A stretch of 64,000 nt of DNA from Auanema rhodensis. Lineage: Eukaryota; Nematoda; Chromadorea; Rhabditida; Rhabditidae. Every line of letters starts with the position of its first letter. The first letter of the stretch is position 1. Shown piece after piece: positions 47,044 to 60,787 of this stretch. Both the position numbers and the translations under genes were made by a program. The stretch spans positions 16,380,501 through 16,444,500 of the forward strand of contig OZ059896.1 in the NCBI GenBank assembly GCA_964057225.1. The letters run 5' to 3'. A model generated the notes under the pieces. The model did no database searches. It saw only the letters and a list, made by a program, of their open reading frames with translations, and had not been told where the DNA came from.

Positions 47044-49710
47044 TTCTTCTCCTTTTCTCTAGTTTCTCTTTATATTTCCCACATATGATTTTACCAAAAG
47101 AACTTTTTTTTTCAGCTATAAATCCATTTATATTTTACCACCGCAATTTTTTCAAAAAAAAAGTTTTTATTTTTATTTTTTAAATTATTCTTTATGATCT
47201 TTTACATTAATATAACTTTTTTTTGCGTGGAAGCCAATTAGCTAATCAACACTATCGTCTGAAACTCATTAAGATCTTTACATTTTCGTGAAAATAACCC
47301 AAAAACCAAAATTTTCTATTTCCTTGTTAAACATATCAAGTATTGTCAGCCGTTCTCTTAATTTGCTCATTGTAATTAGATAAAGAGAAAAGAAAAAATT
47401 GGTTTACATACTCTTTAGTTTTAAGAAAAAAAAAGAGGAAAATGAGAAGAACAATATGGAAAAAGCTACATTTGCTTGTTGTTAATCAAAAAAAAATTAA
47501 ATAAATTAAACAGAAGAAATATTCATTTTTTTACTTTCCCTATCTTTTTCAGTTTTCTCAATATTCTAAGCATTTTTGCTCTTCACGTTTCATCAAAATC
47601 TCCCCTCCTCTTGTCTAGTTTTCTCTCTTTTCCTCATAATTCTTACTTGGAATCATAGCTCCTGTCAGAAAGATAGTTGAGAAGAGATTAAGAATGCTAA
47701 AGAAAGAAAAAAAATTTAAAAGAGACTATTTTCGTTAACCAATGAATTAAAAATCTTTTTTCAGATCGTAAATCAACTCAAAATAAACCTAATGCTTTTT
47801 CTTTTCAGTAATCTTTTCTTGATTATTGTCTTCATCTTCTTTTTTTTCTCAAAAACAGCTATAAAACTTGCAACTTGCCGCTAATCATGATTTTGAAACA
47901 ATGGAAATGGAAACACAAATTCAATGTGAGACTATTTTGATATAATACTTTATAGAGATGAAAATATCAAACTACATAAATTAATATATAATATATAATA
48001 TATAATAATAATAATAAAATATAATTTCTCTTATTATACATTTTATTCATTAAATTCTTCTTCACATGTATGTTACACGTTTCAAACATATATAGAAATA
48101 AAAGTAGATTAAAGTGATATAGTTAGATTGAAGAAGGAAAAGAAAAAAAAAGATATAAGATTATGGTAAAATATAATTTTTGTTCTATTTTTATTGAATA
48201 TGTTGCTCTCTTGATGATTGAATTGTTTTATTGTTATTACCTTATATTTTGATTTAAGAAGATTATATTCGTAAAACATATGAACTTTTCTGAAAATTTT
48301 GGAGTGCAATGTATTTAATCTTCAACTGATTAGCTAATTGTGTATTTTGGTGTTTGTATGAAAGACGTAAGAGGGAAAACGAATAAGAGAGAGAGAGAGA
48401 GAGAGGGAAAATGCTGAAGAAAGAAGGGGGGTTGGGAAGCTTGGAAACAGATCTCGAAAGGTACTTAATTCAATCCAATCATGTACTATTGTAGCTAAAT
48501 GAACTTTTTTTTCATTAGTCTTTCAAGGTTTTTTGGTTGTAACTTGTTGATTATATGATATAATAACTAATATTATATATTAGTTTATATTTTCAAATGA
48601 GATGAACACATATTAGTTTCCAGTTGTTCTGGATACTTGCTTGGTAGTTTTTGCAAAAAAAAAAGTATTTTTCGGATATAATCAACAAAATTGCAGATAG
48701 TTCCAAATTAGCGTAAAATAGAGAAAGAAAAAGAGAAAAGATAAAGGGATATGCATCTATATAGAGAGGGAGTGAGGAGTTTTCGATTAAATTGTCATGA
48801 TGAAACCATGAAATGTGTTCATAGGACCACAACTCCTATTCTCCCTTACTTTCTCTTTCATTATCTTCTTCCTGGTTCACAATTCCCTCATTCTAACTTT
48901 TTCTCTGACCCCTCTCCTTTCCTATACTCTCTCTCTCTATCTCCAAGTTATTCTTAGTGTTTCGCCTGTCCAAAACTCTTCAAACGAGCCTCAATATGGT
49001 TTTCTGGGTTCATGTCTCTAAGCACATGTCTCTGATGATAGCCGCCACATCACTCCTCCTTCTATCTGCCTATCTAGTCAGAGTTTTTACTTCCTCTCTC
49101 CCCACATGGCCCTATCCAGGCAGCTAGAGGCTTACAACTCTGAACCCATCGGTTTCATCACGACAACAAACATTAAGAAAACGAGACATTTCCCTGTTTT
49201 CCGATCTTGTAGTTGGTAAGAAACGGATTGTTTGTAACAAAAAAAAACGTGCCAAGTCTGCTAACGTGCAGATGATAGAATCAACTTCAGTCTGAATTTC
49301 TCATATACCTCCACCACATAGATAGTGAGTAGTTTTGTTCGTTTGGGCCTATTTTTTCATTAAAAAAACGAAATTGCCAAATCATCTTTTATCGTTAATT
49401 CTCTTGGAAAATAGAAAAAAAATGTTTTATCGTTTTCTCTTCTGATGATCATGACAATGGTGATGATGATCATCATCTTCTTCAACTTCTTCTGCTTTTA
49501 CTATGCTCGTTTGCAAATGGTCAATGTCTTTTTCATCATCCTCCTTTTCATTATTCTATTCATTGAGAACAAATTGAAGTGATTATATAGATGAAAACTA
49601 AGAAAAAGCTTTTATTTCTTTTTTCTTCACTTTCTTCTTAACTCTTGTCTCTTTAGTTTTTGACTAAAAATTCTCTTTAATCTGTATATTTGTTCCTTTT
49701 TGCCAATCTA

Positions 49711-49711
<1 letters not shown>

Positions 49712-49753
<42 letters not shown>

Positions 49754-49770
49754 TCTCTCCCTCTCTTTCT
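49712..49770. repeat. (CT)n microsatellite
   Basis: CT tract with two CCCTC interruptions near its end. Confidence 0.9.
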
Positions 49771-52700
49771 CTATAGTCATTCAATTTTTTTTTCAAAATA
49801 GATTTATCCCTGGCATTGTTTCAACACCAATCTAAAGCTTTTTTTTTCATTTATGCCTTATCACATTTCCCATTTGAAACATCGAATTGGAACAGCAATT
49901 TCTAAAATGAAATCTGAGAAGCTATTCAATCTCAACTCAATTTTCTACTTTTTCTTCTCTCTCCTTCGTCTCCATCTTTTATTTTTTTCTCTTTTACCTA
50001 TTTCAATCAAGTATACACACATCTTATTAAAAACTCAAAATTTATGCACCTCCAAGATAATCCACGAGAAAAAGAAAATCTTTTTCAACTTTTTCCCTTT
50101 AAAATGGAAATTATTTTTGAATTCTGAGTTGTAGCTGCTGTTATCCTATTAGAAGTAGGCATATACAACGTATGTATCTCATCACATAGTGAAGGAAAGA
50201 AGAATCTAAAACCTATTTGTTTTCTTACAATCTAGCCATGTATTGTTCTTAAATTTTCAATGATATAGCTTACGAAGAAGTTTGTTCATGGAGGAGTGTA
50301 AGAAAAAATGCAAAGTTGCCAAGATTAGACCAGAAACATTACCTTGAAACTGAAAAATTCCGAAAAAAAAATTTTTTCACCTACTCACTTGCGTCCACCT
50401 CTTCTCGCATTCACTTTCACGCTTTGCTAAACTCCCTCGCATTTTCTATTCATGTTTTGCATAATCCAGCTACATCACGATTTCAGGTTGTAATAATTTT
50501 TATTTTAAATTATTTATATAATTTATCATTAAGTATATGCTTAATGAATATCTTATAATACTAGACAGACGTTTTTTTCCATTTTCTTTCACTGTAATAT
50601 AGTCACCATAGTAGTCACTATATAGTATAATACTTCTACAGATCATGTACCTTCTTCTATCAGTTACAATGTTCAAAATAATAAATTCAGCTGTCTTGAA
50701 TCTTATAACCATTGACAGAGCTAGTCAATCAATCTATTATATGAAGTTTGATAACATGTCATATCATGCATGTATATAAGCTATTTCTTAAAAGTAGGGG
50801 AAGACGAAGAAAAAAAAAGTTGAAAATCATTTTCATCTCTTGGAATGCAATTTCATCATTCTATCTATCTACATCTATTTTACTTTTCAACATTGTGTTT
50901 CAAGAAAGAACATAGAGAGGCCAACTTTCATCGAAGCAACAGCTTAAAGCATGATTCCTCTTGTTTTCTTTTGTTTTTCTGTTATGTAACTATTATCAAG
51001 TCAGCTAAAGCGGTTCGTATTCCCTATTACACTGCTTTAGCTATTCTAGGCAAGTTTGTGTTGTTTCAAAGTTTAAGCATGTGGAAGAAGAGATATTGAA
51101 TGAGGATGTAAACGCATATAGATAGACAACAGAAATACTCAAATATGAAAGTTGTAAAACAGGAAAAAAGGGAGAAATAGTCAGGGGGGTAGCCTAATTT
51201 GGTAGAACATGTTGCTCATGTTCCTAGCAGGCAATATAATTTCATCAGTTATCGTCAAGCTTTCACTGTTCTTGCTCGTTTGTGCTTTCATTATCAGCTT
51301 TGTTGTATCTCTATAACAGCAGATTTGGTATGTAATATTAGTTATGAGTGTTATCTGAACATGATTCGAATATGAACTTGTGAGCTTGTGTGCTGTTTGA
51401 TTTAAGATTGAAATTTTATTCATATTTGAATTGAAAAATAAAGTTCAGAGAGAAAAGATTAGAAAGACGTTGCTTTCAGGAAATAGTGAATGTTTTGATT
51501 CGAAGCATATGAGCCTCTATACATCTCTCTCTCTCTCTCTCTCTCAAAGAGGTTTTTCCTATTAATCAATGTAATTTGTCAATTTCTTTCGTTTTGATGT
51601 ATTTAATAGCTATTTCCAATAGATTTTACTGTCTGTCCTTCTTTCGTCCTCGTTGTTCTCACCTACTCAGTTAGTCTAGTCAATCTGCTTGTTATTCAAA
51701 CCTTCTATTCTTTTGCTCTCTTCGATCTGTTTCTTGTATCTATATACTGCTTGTTCATTGGCCAGTATGAAGATCATGAAACCTTATATCTCAGATGATA
51801 TTGAATTGATTAATTATGATTTTATTCATTCTTAACTATATGTTTCTTATAACTATACATATAGTATATTTTATGTTTCCATCCGTTTTTAACGTTTTTT
51901 TTTCTATTTGATTGTCACGTCAACATTCATTTTTGATACTGACTTTGTTAAAAATCCAATATGATTTTGAAAGCTATTTCATTTCATGTGATGTTCCTTT
52001 GTTTTTCATTTTAACTAATCATCCGTTTCCTCTTTTATATAGCTTTTTGCTTCTCTACTACTACTATCTTTTCAATCTTTTCCTTTTTTTTCCCTTTTAG
52101 ATAGAAAGTGAAGGACAATCTCTTTTTGAACTAAAAATTTTTGATATGTGAAATATATATTCATAAGACGGTCTGGTTCATTCCATTTTCAGCTTAATAC
52201 CACTAGCATTACACTTTGCTCACTGACCTCATAAGGTTCAATCAAGAAACGAATACATTTCCGTCTCTTTCTCTCTCTTTCTCTCTCTTAATTTTCTTCC
52301 CTTTCTGCCTTTCAACCCTCAGTCTTCTTTTTAGATTTATCCATCTTTCTTCATATATTTTCATCATATTCAGATCTTTTGTGGATATTGTTGATTCTCT
52401 TAGAATAACATTTACAATGTTATGCAATTCTAAAACATCCATTTACCATTCATATGAGGCTTTGTACCAACATTCCGAATTGAATCTTGAGCTCGTTGAC
52501 TTATTCGATCATTTCCACGTGTTGATTCTCCATCTAAGGCTTGCCTGCTTGCGTGTAATCAAAATCAGTTTTTATCTCCATAATGCTCATTCATATTCTT
52601 GTTTATCTTGAACAACCTTCTACCTTATCCAACTATATCCGTCTGTCATAGTTGTCGTTGCAGTCATTCTTTCTTATACTTCCACATCGCCAATGACTTT

Positions 52701-53095
52701 ACTAATGTTGAAGGCTTACTGTTCGTTATGCTCATGTTCATGAATGTCGGGAGTTTTCTCTTATTGACTAAAAGAGTTTATCATTTGCTTCGTATTAGCT
52801 TCTTATTTTATCATGATAGATGAACTGATTATACCTAGTCATGCATCCTAAGCATGATCTCTACCTGGAAACACAGCAACATTCGCGTTTTTTTCTTCCA
52901 TAACAGTAAACATTAGAGGATGGAATTCAAAGAGCAATCTAATCATACTAGATTCTCTTTTGTCAAACTTTTCGAGAGAAGCTTTAACATCATATTTGTT
53001 GTTGAAATTTTGAAAATTGTTATTTTTAATTTCGTCTATTCTTGTTGTCTTGTCTCCAGACCCTCACTTCTCTTCTTTATTTTTCTCACCCTCTT

Positions 53096-53097
<2 letters not shown>

Positions 53098-53166
<69 letters not shown>

Positions 53167-53175
53167 CTCTCTTTA
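53098..53175. repeat. (CT)n microsatellite
   Basis: About 75 bp of CT repeat with CCC and TTT interruptions. Confidence 0.9.
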
Positions 53176-54039
53176 GTATTTCTTTTTTTTCATTACATTA
53201 GTATTTTATCTTAGTAAAATATCTTCTCATCACTTTTTCTAACTCATTCGATCTTTAACCTCTTTAATTAACTCTTTATATATGTATATAGTTAAATATA
53301 TTTTGTTAAAACTATTAAAAAACTTCTTTTCTTCTATTTTTGATTAACAACTTGATGTTTTTGTATGTTTCAACTTATTACGTTATACATTCCATTTTCA
53401 CTCGATTATAATAATTTATCCAATTGCATTAGACATAATGTGAACAAAAAAAAAGTTTTGTTGGATAGAAAAATAATTTTTTTGCGCATTTCAATCAAAT
53501 TATTTCTTTTTTTATATTTTATTTTACAAAAACATCTAATATAATCTTTTTTTTGTTGAAAGAAAAACAACTGTAATACCTGTAATGCTTAATAATTTTT
53601 ATAATATCGTCTATTCTTCAAATTTCTCACAGACACTTTATATATAATATTATATGGAAAATTTTGATTTATATGAAAGTTTATTATCATGTTTCTTACA
53701 TCACTAATCTAATTTTTACATATTTTTACCTTTTTATATGATATAAATTAAATATTAAAATGGTAGTATTAGTAATTTAGAATTACAAATATTAACAGAT
53801 TGTAAATAAGAAAAACATCATCATCAATCTTAAGTTTAAGATAAATTGATAGAAGCATGTGTATGTAATCAAAGTTTAGTTTTCTTCAATTTCTTTATTT
53901 ACATATACTATATATATGCTTATCTATATTAATATAAATATATATTTTATATATACGTATACGTACGTAAGTGTATGAAGTGCAGTAGAATAGAGATTGA
54001 TGGCCATTACATACATATGTGATTTCTGTTCTCACCGTT

Positions 54040-54104
<65 letters not shown>

Positions 54105-54122
54105 CTCTCTCTTTCTCTCTCC
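54040..54122. repeat. Imperfect (CT)n tract with periodic TTT
   Basis: About 80 bp of CTCTCT blocks separated by TTTC, giving a higher-order pattern like the one at 45.6 kb. Confidence 0.85.
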
Positions 54123-56327
54123 AGCTTTTCCAATTCAGCTATCTCAGTTTCTTTCTAGCATGGCATTTTGTCCTTTTTTCAACTCATTCCCATATTGATG
54201 TTATTCCTTCAAATAGTTCTTGTTCAGTTCTATATATTAAATTCCATGTTGTTTCATCAGTTGGTTTATGATGTTTGTACAGAAATATTCTGAACATTCA
54301 TTTATTTTCACTACAAGTTTCATATGAGAAGAAAAAGGAGGAGAAGGATGAAAACTGATGGGTGGTGGGGGAGGAAAAGACTAATATGAAAGCTTATCGT
54401 CATGATGGCATATGAGAGAACAGTTTGACTTTTCTCATCCATTCAACATATATTCCATAAAGCTATTTAAAATAATAAGTATTATGATAATATTTGAATA
54501 ATAAGTTTTCATACGTATTATCTGTTTAAATTTTTGGACGATAATCGTCCGCTTTCAACGAGATCGAGCAAGCTTCACAACATCATACAGCAACATGATG
54601 TCATTTAGTTGAAATTACTAGATCATAACAGTTAAAATCTTAATTCTTTTATTCATTTTCTTGTTATTTTTGTTGTTTCATTAAAGATATTCGTTAGAAT
54701 AATAATACGTGTTATCTACATGATTAAGAAGTTCTTCACATGTTACACCACATCAACACAATCAGCTTCACATATGTCATCGGCTTCTTTCATCATAACA
54801 AGTAGTTCAGGTAAAATGATTGAAGAAATAATATAAATTAATAAGATATAGGGAGAGAAAGAGAGAATACTAAGGCTTCATATATACTATGAAAATATAA
54901 AAATAGTTAAAATCTACAAGTTCAATGATAATAGATAAGATGAGATTAAATTTCTATTAATTTTCAAACTACTACTTCATTTCATATATCCTTTCTTGAA
55001 TCACTATATGTATATAGTCTTCATAGTACGCTTCTCACACATGTTTTCAAGAATTAAATAAGAAATTTCCATTTTAATTATATAATATCTGTATATTGAT
55101 GTCATCATTGCTTGTTTATTCATTATTTTACATTAACTACCTACATGCATACATGTACATACGGTGTGTTGTATGTACAAGTATTTCAGAGGTCATGTAA
55201 CCTTGTTCTGCTCTCAACTTCACTTACCCGACTTTCAACTCCACTCCAATCTCATTTTCTATATTTTCTTCTTGTTGGAATCATCGTCACTCGCACGTTG
55301 CTCTGCTTCATGATGTAGACAAACAGCTCAAGAGCAACATCCAAATGCTCGGTGGAAAAATAAATTTTTTTCTCGACTTCCCTCTTGAATAGGGTCTGGT
55401 CACATAGAGTAAGCTTTCTTGTTTTCTTGATTTATTTCATTTTATTTTCTCATTTTGACTTTCCCATTTAATCTCTCCTCTAAAGGATCTTCTCTTTCAT
55501 TATACATTATTTCGTATTAAGAAAAAAACTCTTCTTATATCATCATGGTTGGTGCCTTTATTTCAAATTTTTTTGCTTCCTGTCAGTATGTTTATGTGGC
55601 TTTTTCATATAAAACATGAAAGAAACATCTATGGAAACAAGATATATGGGAAGAAAAGAGTTAAAGTTGTAGAAAAAACTGTAGAAAGAGAAGAGAGAAA
55701 GGATATATGTATGCGATTGTAGCGTACAACGCCAATATGAAAACATGATTGCTTTTTGAAGTGTTCAAGATGCTACTATGGGCAACTAAATCTTCCAACC
55801 AGGTAATGAAAATAAAAAAAATGAAATTAAAAGATGAAAGCCCTTATATTCTCAAATAAATCTTGTTCTGGTAAAAATGGAATAGAGAGGCATAGGTGAA
55901 AGTTGATTCGTGTGAGGAGACCAAACGAATGATTGAAAGAAGGAGGAGGGTCGGAAGGGTCGAAGCCATATCCAGCTCATTTTGCCCTTTGTGCTTTCTA
56001 TCTCTCTTTCTCTCTTTGTCTCTATCTCTCTCTTTCTTTTTCTTTGTCTTATTTACAAAAGCTTGTGTAGATTATTAACCAACTTTTTCTTTCATTTGTT
56101 CAATTTTCTTTTTATACTTTTAAACTTATTTTCAGAATTCTTCATACATACGTTTCATAAAACGTATGATATCTGTTCTTCAAGTTGAAACACACGTGTA
56201 TTTCTAGATGATTACCAGAATTGCACAGAAATTATTCATTAGATCTTGAAAGAAACCGAACTTTCAATTCAAATTAAAATCTTGAAGATTGAAAACAAAT
56301 AGATTTTACTAATAAGGGATGAGCGAG

Positions 56328-56376
56328 ATAGAGAGAAAGAGAGGGAAAGGGAAAAAGAGAGAGAGAGAAAGCGAGG
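56328..56376. repeat. Imperfect (GA)n tract
   Basis: Purine-only GA/GGGAAA tract on the plus strand, degenerate compared with the CT tracts. Confidence 0.75.
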
Positions 56377-56981
56377 GAGAAAAATAACTGTTCTCTGATA
56401 ATATTTTCAAAATGTGTTCTTCTTCATATATTTACTTCCTTCGCAATCATCATGTATGTTTTTTTTAATATTTTTATCTTATTTATTTAAAAATAAAAAA
56501 TAATATAAAAAGAAATGTTTTATCAAATCTTTCTATATTAATTTTTATTAATTATAATATTTTATTATATGAAATAAGGAAGAATATTAAAGAAGAATAA
56601 TACATGAAACTCTTTTTCTTCTTCACATCATATAAATTGATTAGCTTCTATAAAACTCTTTTAGAACTTAGAAAAATGTACAAATCGGATGGCCATCGAA
56701 TGGAGTTTTGCAATTCAACTTTGACATTCATCATTTTCAATTTCTTTTTTTTAGTTCTTTCTTTCTTCTTTTTCGCCTTCTTTCATCTCATTTTCGTGGT
56801 TTTTGTCTGAAGTTTAAGTCAATTCCTTCATCCTCATTATCGTTGTTGAAACTTTTCTTGTATTTTTCTCGTCACACTCGTAATTTCATTCGGCTTTCGG
56901 AGTGTTACTTTTATATTTTTGTTTCTTGATCCATTCATCCATCGCTTTACCTAACTTTGCCCTCTTCTTGTCCACTCTTTA

Positions 56982-57128
<147 letters not shown>

Positions 57129-58162
57129 CTTTCTTTGACGATGTCTAAACGGTTGTTAGTAGCCCTGTGGGACCAGAAGGTTGGATGAGCTTGTTCCAAA
57201 TTTACATAGAAAAAGGAAATATGTTCCAAAAGAACAAAATATGTTGGATGAAAATGGATTGAAGGGCATTAGTTGAACCTGACCCCATATGACAAAGTTT
57301 CACTTGATGTAAGTCGTTTGTCATGTTTCAGCAACTTGATCAGTATCGGGATTATTCAACTTAACAACCATTACCATGAATTCTTCTGAGAGAAACCAGG
57401 TTTACTTTGTGTACTTACTATCATACGACGACGTCAACTTGTTGATAGTTTCATCTACTCCTTCTGAGATATTCGTTGTTTTCAAGAGCTAAATACAAGA
57501 TATGATGACCGTCAAGTATCTTAATACCTCATCATCATCTCAAGAAACAGCAGAAATCTTTCATATATTTGAATTTCAAATCAATTTAAAAGAAAATTAC
57601 CTATGTCTAAAACCTTTAACTGAAAGCCTAATTGTTTTTATCAACATGATTGTCAGCTTAAGCTGGTAAACTGAAACATAGATTTCTCATAATACTCTCT
57701 AATTAATTTTTAAGGCCAATATTTTCTTTTTTTTTTTTCGATTTTCAACTCCTTTCATCTATTAACCGTTGATCTTAAACATCAGTGCCTTAACTCATTG
57801 CTTCTTTTTTCGAATATGAAGAACATGTTGTGTTTAACCTTATATCATACCGCTATTTGTCTCTTAGGATCTCTAACTTTAAAACTTTGTCAAAGATCCA
57901 ACCTAATTGCCGCAATCCAATTACTATTGAATGCTCTTTACACCATTTGTCTTCCAGCTCCAAGTGACGAGTTGATTCCATCTCACGTGTTCTGTATCCA
58001 GTATTTTCTTACGTCATAACGCAATTTTTACATTTTTTGTCTTCTCATTTGTGGTTTTTTATTTTAACCCATTTATTTTAATTTGTATGTCTTTTCGTCT
58101 TTCATTACTATTCTCTTCTTTTATATAAAAATTGAATTGTCCCTATAACGAAATATCTTCAG

Positions 58163-58236
58163 GAATGCGTCCCAACTCCTCTGGGGATTGGATAGATGTA
58201 CAGTGTGATTGGTTCGATACAGTGAAATCAAGACAG
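58163..58236 (+). CDS. Likely first coding exon of the downstream GPCR
   Basis: After a TATCTTCAG acceptor, ATG at 58165 opens MRPNSSGDWIDVQCDWFDTV and then KSRQ, up to a CAG|GTACGA donor. The exon ends in phase 0, and the GPCR exon at 62502 starts in phase 0 (NNYYWVRQFDGSP). The peptide is what a class A receptor N-terminus needs: hydrophilic, without signal peptide, with an N-glycosylation sequon NSS near the start. The join would create a 4.3 kb intron (58237-62501). The alternative N-terminus is a local exon at 62307-62402 (MESQSIMEYIKDLQ), also phase 0 but with less receptor-like composition. Confidence 0.6.
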
Positions 58237-59957
58237 GTACGAAAATTCTTATAGTTAAATTCATTTTTATGTATATTGAAGTTGAAATCGTTAATTATAC
58301 AATATAGTATATGGATCATACGGGTATTGTATGATTTCTCATTGGAATTATATCCTTTTTAAGATTTTAACTTATGTTTTAGGAGTAAAAACTTGATATG
58401 CCCATACTCCAACTTGCTTAAAAGTTTATAAATAGACAAAAGACATTTGATCTTGATCATATAAAAGTCGAGCGACTAATAGTTTCTAGTTGGTTGAGTT
58501 TATGCACAGCAAATGAGTCCATCTGCATTTTTCTTTTCTCATAATTTCTTCCTGTTTCTCATTCAATTGTTTCAACTTATAGTACTCTCATATATTTCGT
58601 TTAGTCTTCTATTCTCTCTCCCTCAGGCATAATTGTAGGCTCTTCTTAATCTGTCTCCCTTGTCGTTAAACGTCGAAGACGAAGCAACAGTTCATGAGAG
58701 ATGACAGAAACATCTGCTAAAAGGAAAAAAAGTTTAAATTTTAAGAAAACGTTGTTGAAAACTTGAAAAGAATATGTTTTCATTACATGCCATCATCAAT
58801 AGAATTATATAGACTAGATATTTCTTTGTGAAGACAAGTTTTTCAATATATTCAAAGATAAGTCAATCAGTAATTAAGATCCTCAGATGTTTTATGATCA
58901 ACAATGAGAATTCAGTACAACGGAAATAAAGAACATGAGTAGAACAGTTCAAGAAATGAGACCCAAAAACAATAAGAAATGAATGTGGCAGCTTATAAAT
59001 TATGATTTTTGATCAGAAAAACAGCCGCAGCTTTCAGAATTCTTTCTATTCAAATTATCCTTACATTAAACGTCAAAGGCATTTTCTTTGCTCTTTTCCG
59101 CCAAAAAAAAGTTTTCATTTTAAAGTACCTGTCACTGAACCGTGCTCTATTATGAAAAAGGGCAACCAAAGTGAAAATGTATTATGCTTTCTCTCTCTCC
59201 TTTTCCCATTCTCTGAAGAATTCTTCAATTTAAACTAATCTGTACATGTTATATACATGTTATATATATTATATATTATGTTATAAATGAATTAATCTTT
59301 AAACAGTGATTGAGGAGAACTGATATGAGTGTTTGGCTCAATTCTACTTTTAGAAAGCAAGTTTTACCCGTTATCAAGTTTTAGTTGAAACAACATTCGA
59401 AATTGGCTAGTATAATCGAATATTATAAACTAAAAACAACAAAATCTCTTTCAATATAAACTATATTTGATTTTATTTGCGTAAGAATATTATAAAATAA
59501 CGTCATAATGCGGACTATTCTCACCCTTGGGTATAAGCTTGTCCATCTCACAAACTATTCAAACAATTGTTCCTTTTCCTAATAGTTAACTACTAGAAAG
59601 GTTGGCGATTAAAGTTATTTAATGTGTCTACTAATCATACCTAAACAGGTAAATGCTCATAATTGCCAGAGTATTGATCAATCTGTCAAATATTATGACA
59701 TACTATACTCATATGAGTTATTAATATGTGTATATTTATAAATAAATTTTTATAAATATCGGATCATATATTGTGATCTGGCATCACTCAAGATGGACTT
59801 ATATATGTTGCCATGACATGAATGCATCCTTCCATCAAAATGAAAACCTTCAACAACCGAGAAGGAAATTACTTCTATCGAAGAGCAAACAATATTTACC
59901 CACCCATATCACATACGATACTTAATGAAAAGCACTGGCTCGTTATGTTGCACATGC

Positions 59958-60076
59958 ATCCTCTGGTTCCTTTGCAATTCTCCGTGAAAATCTTTCGCCT
60001 TTTACTAAAGATTTCCGTGCATAGGGACGCATATGAGTAAATTCATTTTTTGGAATCCCCTCGAAAGAGCGGGAAA
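59958..60076 (+). ncRNA. U5: U5 spliceosomal snRNA, copy 1
   Basis: Core RNA of the U4/U6.U5 tri-snRNP; loop I aligns exons during splicing. The invariant loop I GCCTTTTAC sits between the complementary stems AATCTTTC and AAAGATTT (about 59989-60018). The start CCTCTGG pairs with downstream sequence as in other U5s. An Sm site ATTTTTTG lies at about 60045-60052. The 3' stem-loop UCCCCUC-GAAA-GAGCGGGA ends at about 60076. Length of about 119 nt is normal for U5. The 16 bp following are also shared with copy 2 and may contain the snRNA 3' box. The 5' end is set by homology and could be off by a few bases. Confidence 0.95.
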
Positions 60077-60298
60077 TAGTTGTAGATGCCAACAAGGTTG
60101 TTTGTGTGGAGTTGTTGGGAAGTTTAAGGTAGAAGGTCTGATTGAAAATAGTTTGAATCTTATTCGTTGTTTTAAAAACATAGAAATTATTTCAGAATTT
60201 CAACCATTTTATCACTATATTCTACGTTTCTCGAAAAGAAAAGTAATCTTATATCATAAAGGTAACTGATGACATACTATATGAGAAAATGAGAAAAA

Positions 60299-60416
60299 GC
60301 TTACGGCACCCGGGATTCCCAAGCCGTCTCCGATCCAAGTACTAACCGGGCCCAACGTTGCTTGACTTGCCAGATCGGACGGGATGGCGTACTTTCAACG
60401 TGGTATGGTCGTAAGC
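60299..60416 (-). rRNA. 5S rRNA: 5S ribosomal RNA
   Basis: Read on the minus strand from 60416. It begins GCTTACGACCATACCACGTT and contains the conserved CCCGTCCGATCTGGCAAGTC (internal control A box and intermediate element), then GTTAGTACTTGGATCGGAGA (C box), and ends in GCCGTAAGC. The ends pair (GCTTACG with CGTAAGC), and a TTTTT terminator follows immediately at 60298-60294. Its 118 nt is the usual nematode length. It lies singly between two U5 copies of opposite orientation; no spliced-leader RNA gene is seen next to it, although many nematodes link SL1 and 5S. Confidence 0.97.
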
Positions 60417-60668
60417 GAATGCTTACCTTTCTTTTCGGAATATGTATGCAGTGCAACCGTTCGTTCTAGTTTGATTTTGAAAATTGACGTCTTTTCACGT
60501 GGAACATTCTTCCATAATATGCAAATCAGCCTTATCAGGCATTCAAAAATTGCGTATATCACCCATGTTTCAACACATGAAGACCGCTTTCTTAGTTCGG
60601 AACAGCGCTACACTCAACTCAAGTACGTCACAGCTAAAGGTTCAGGAATTTGGTACATTTCCAAAACT

Positions 60669-60787
60669 ATCCTCTGGTTCCTTTGCAATTCTCCGTGAAA
60701 ATCTTTCGCCTTTTACTAAAGATTTCCGTGCATAGGGACGCATATGAGTAAATTCATTTTTTGGAATCCCCTCGAAAGAGCGGGAAA
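60669..60787 (+). ncRNA. U5: U5 spliceosomal snRNA, copy 2
   Basis: Identical over 135 bp (60669-60803) to the copy at 59958-60092, at an exact offset of 711 bp, including loop I GCCTTTTAC, the Sm site and the 3' stem-loop. The upstream 60 bp do not resemble those of copy 1, so whether both have working proximal sequence elements cannot be judged by eye. Confidence 0.94.

Noticed and set aside
51181-51240. tRNA-like start (GGGGGTAGCCTAATTTGGTA)
   Set aside because: The D-arm resemblance is not followed by a T-loop (GTTCGA) or a pairing acceptor stem.
58195-58225. GGTTCGATAC, a possible tRNA B box
   Set aside because: No A box or cloverleaf around it; it is part of the good coding exon 58163-58236.
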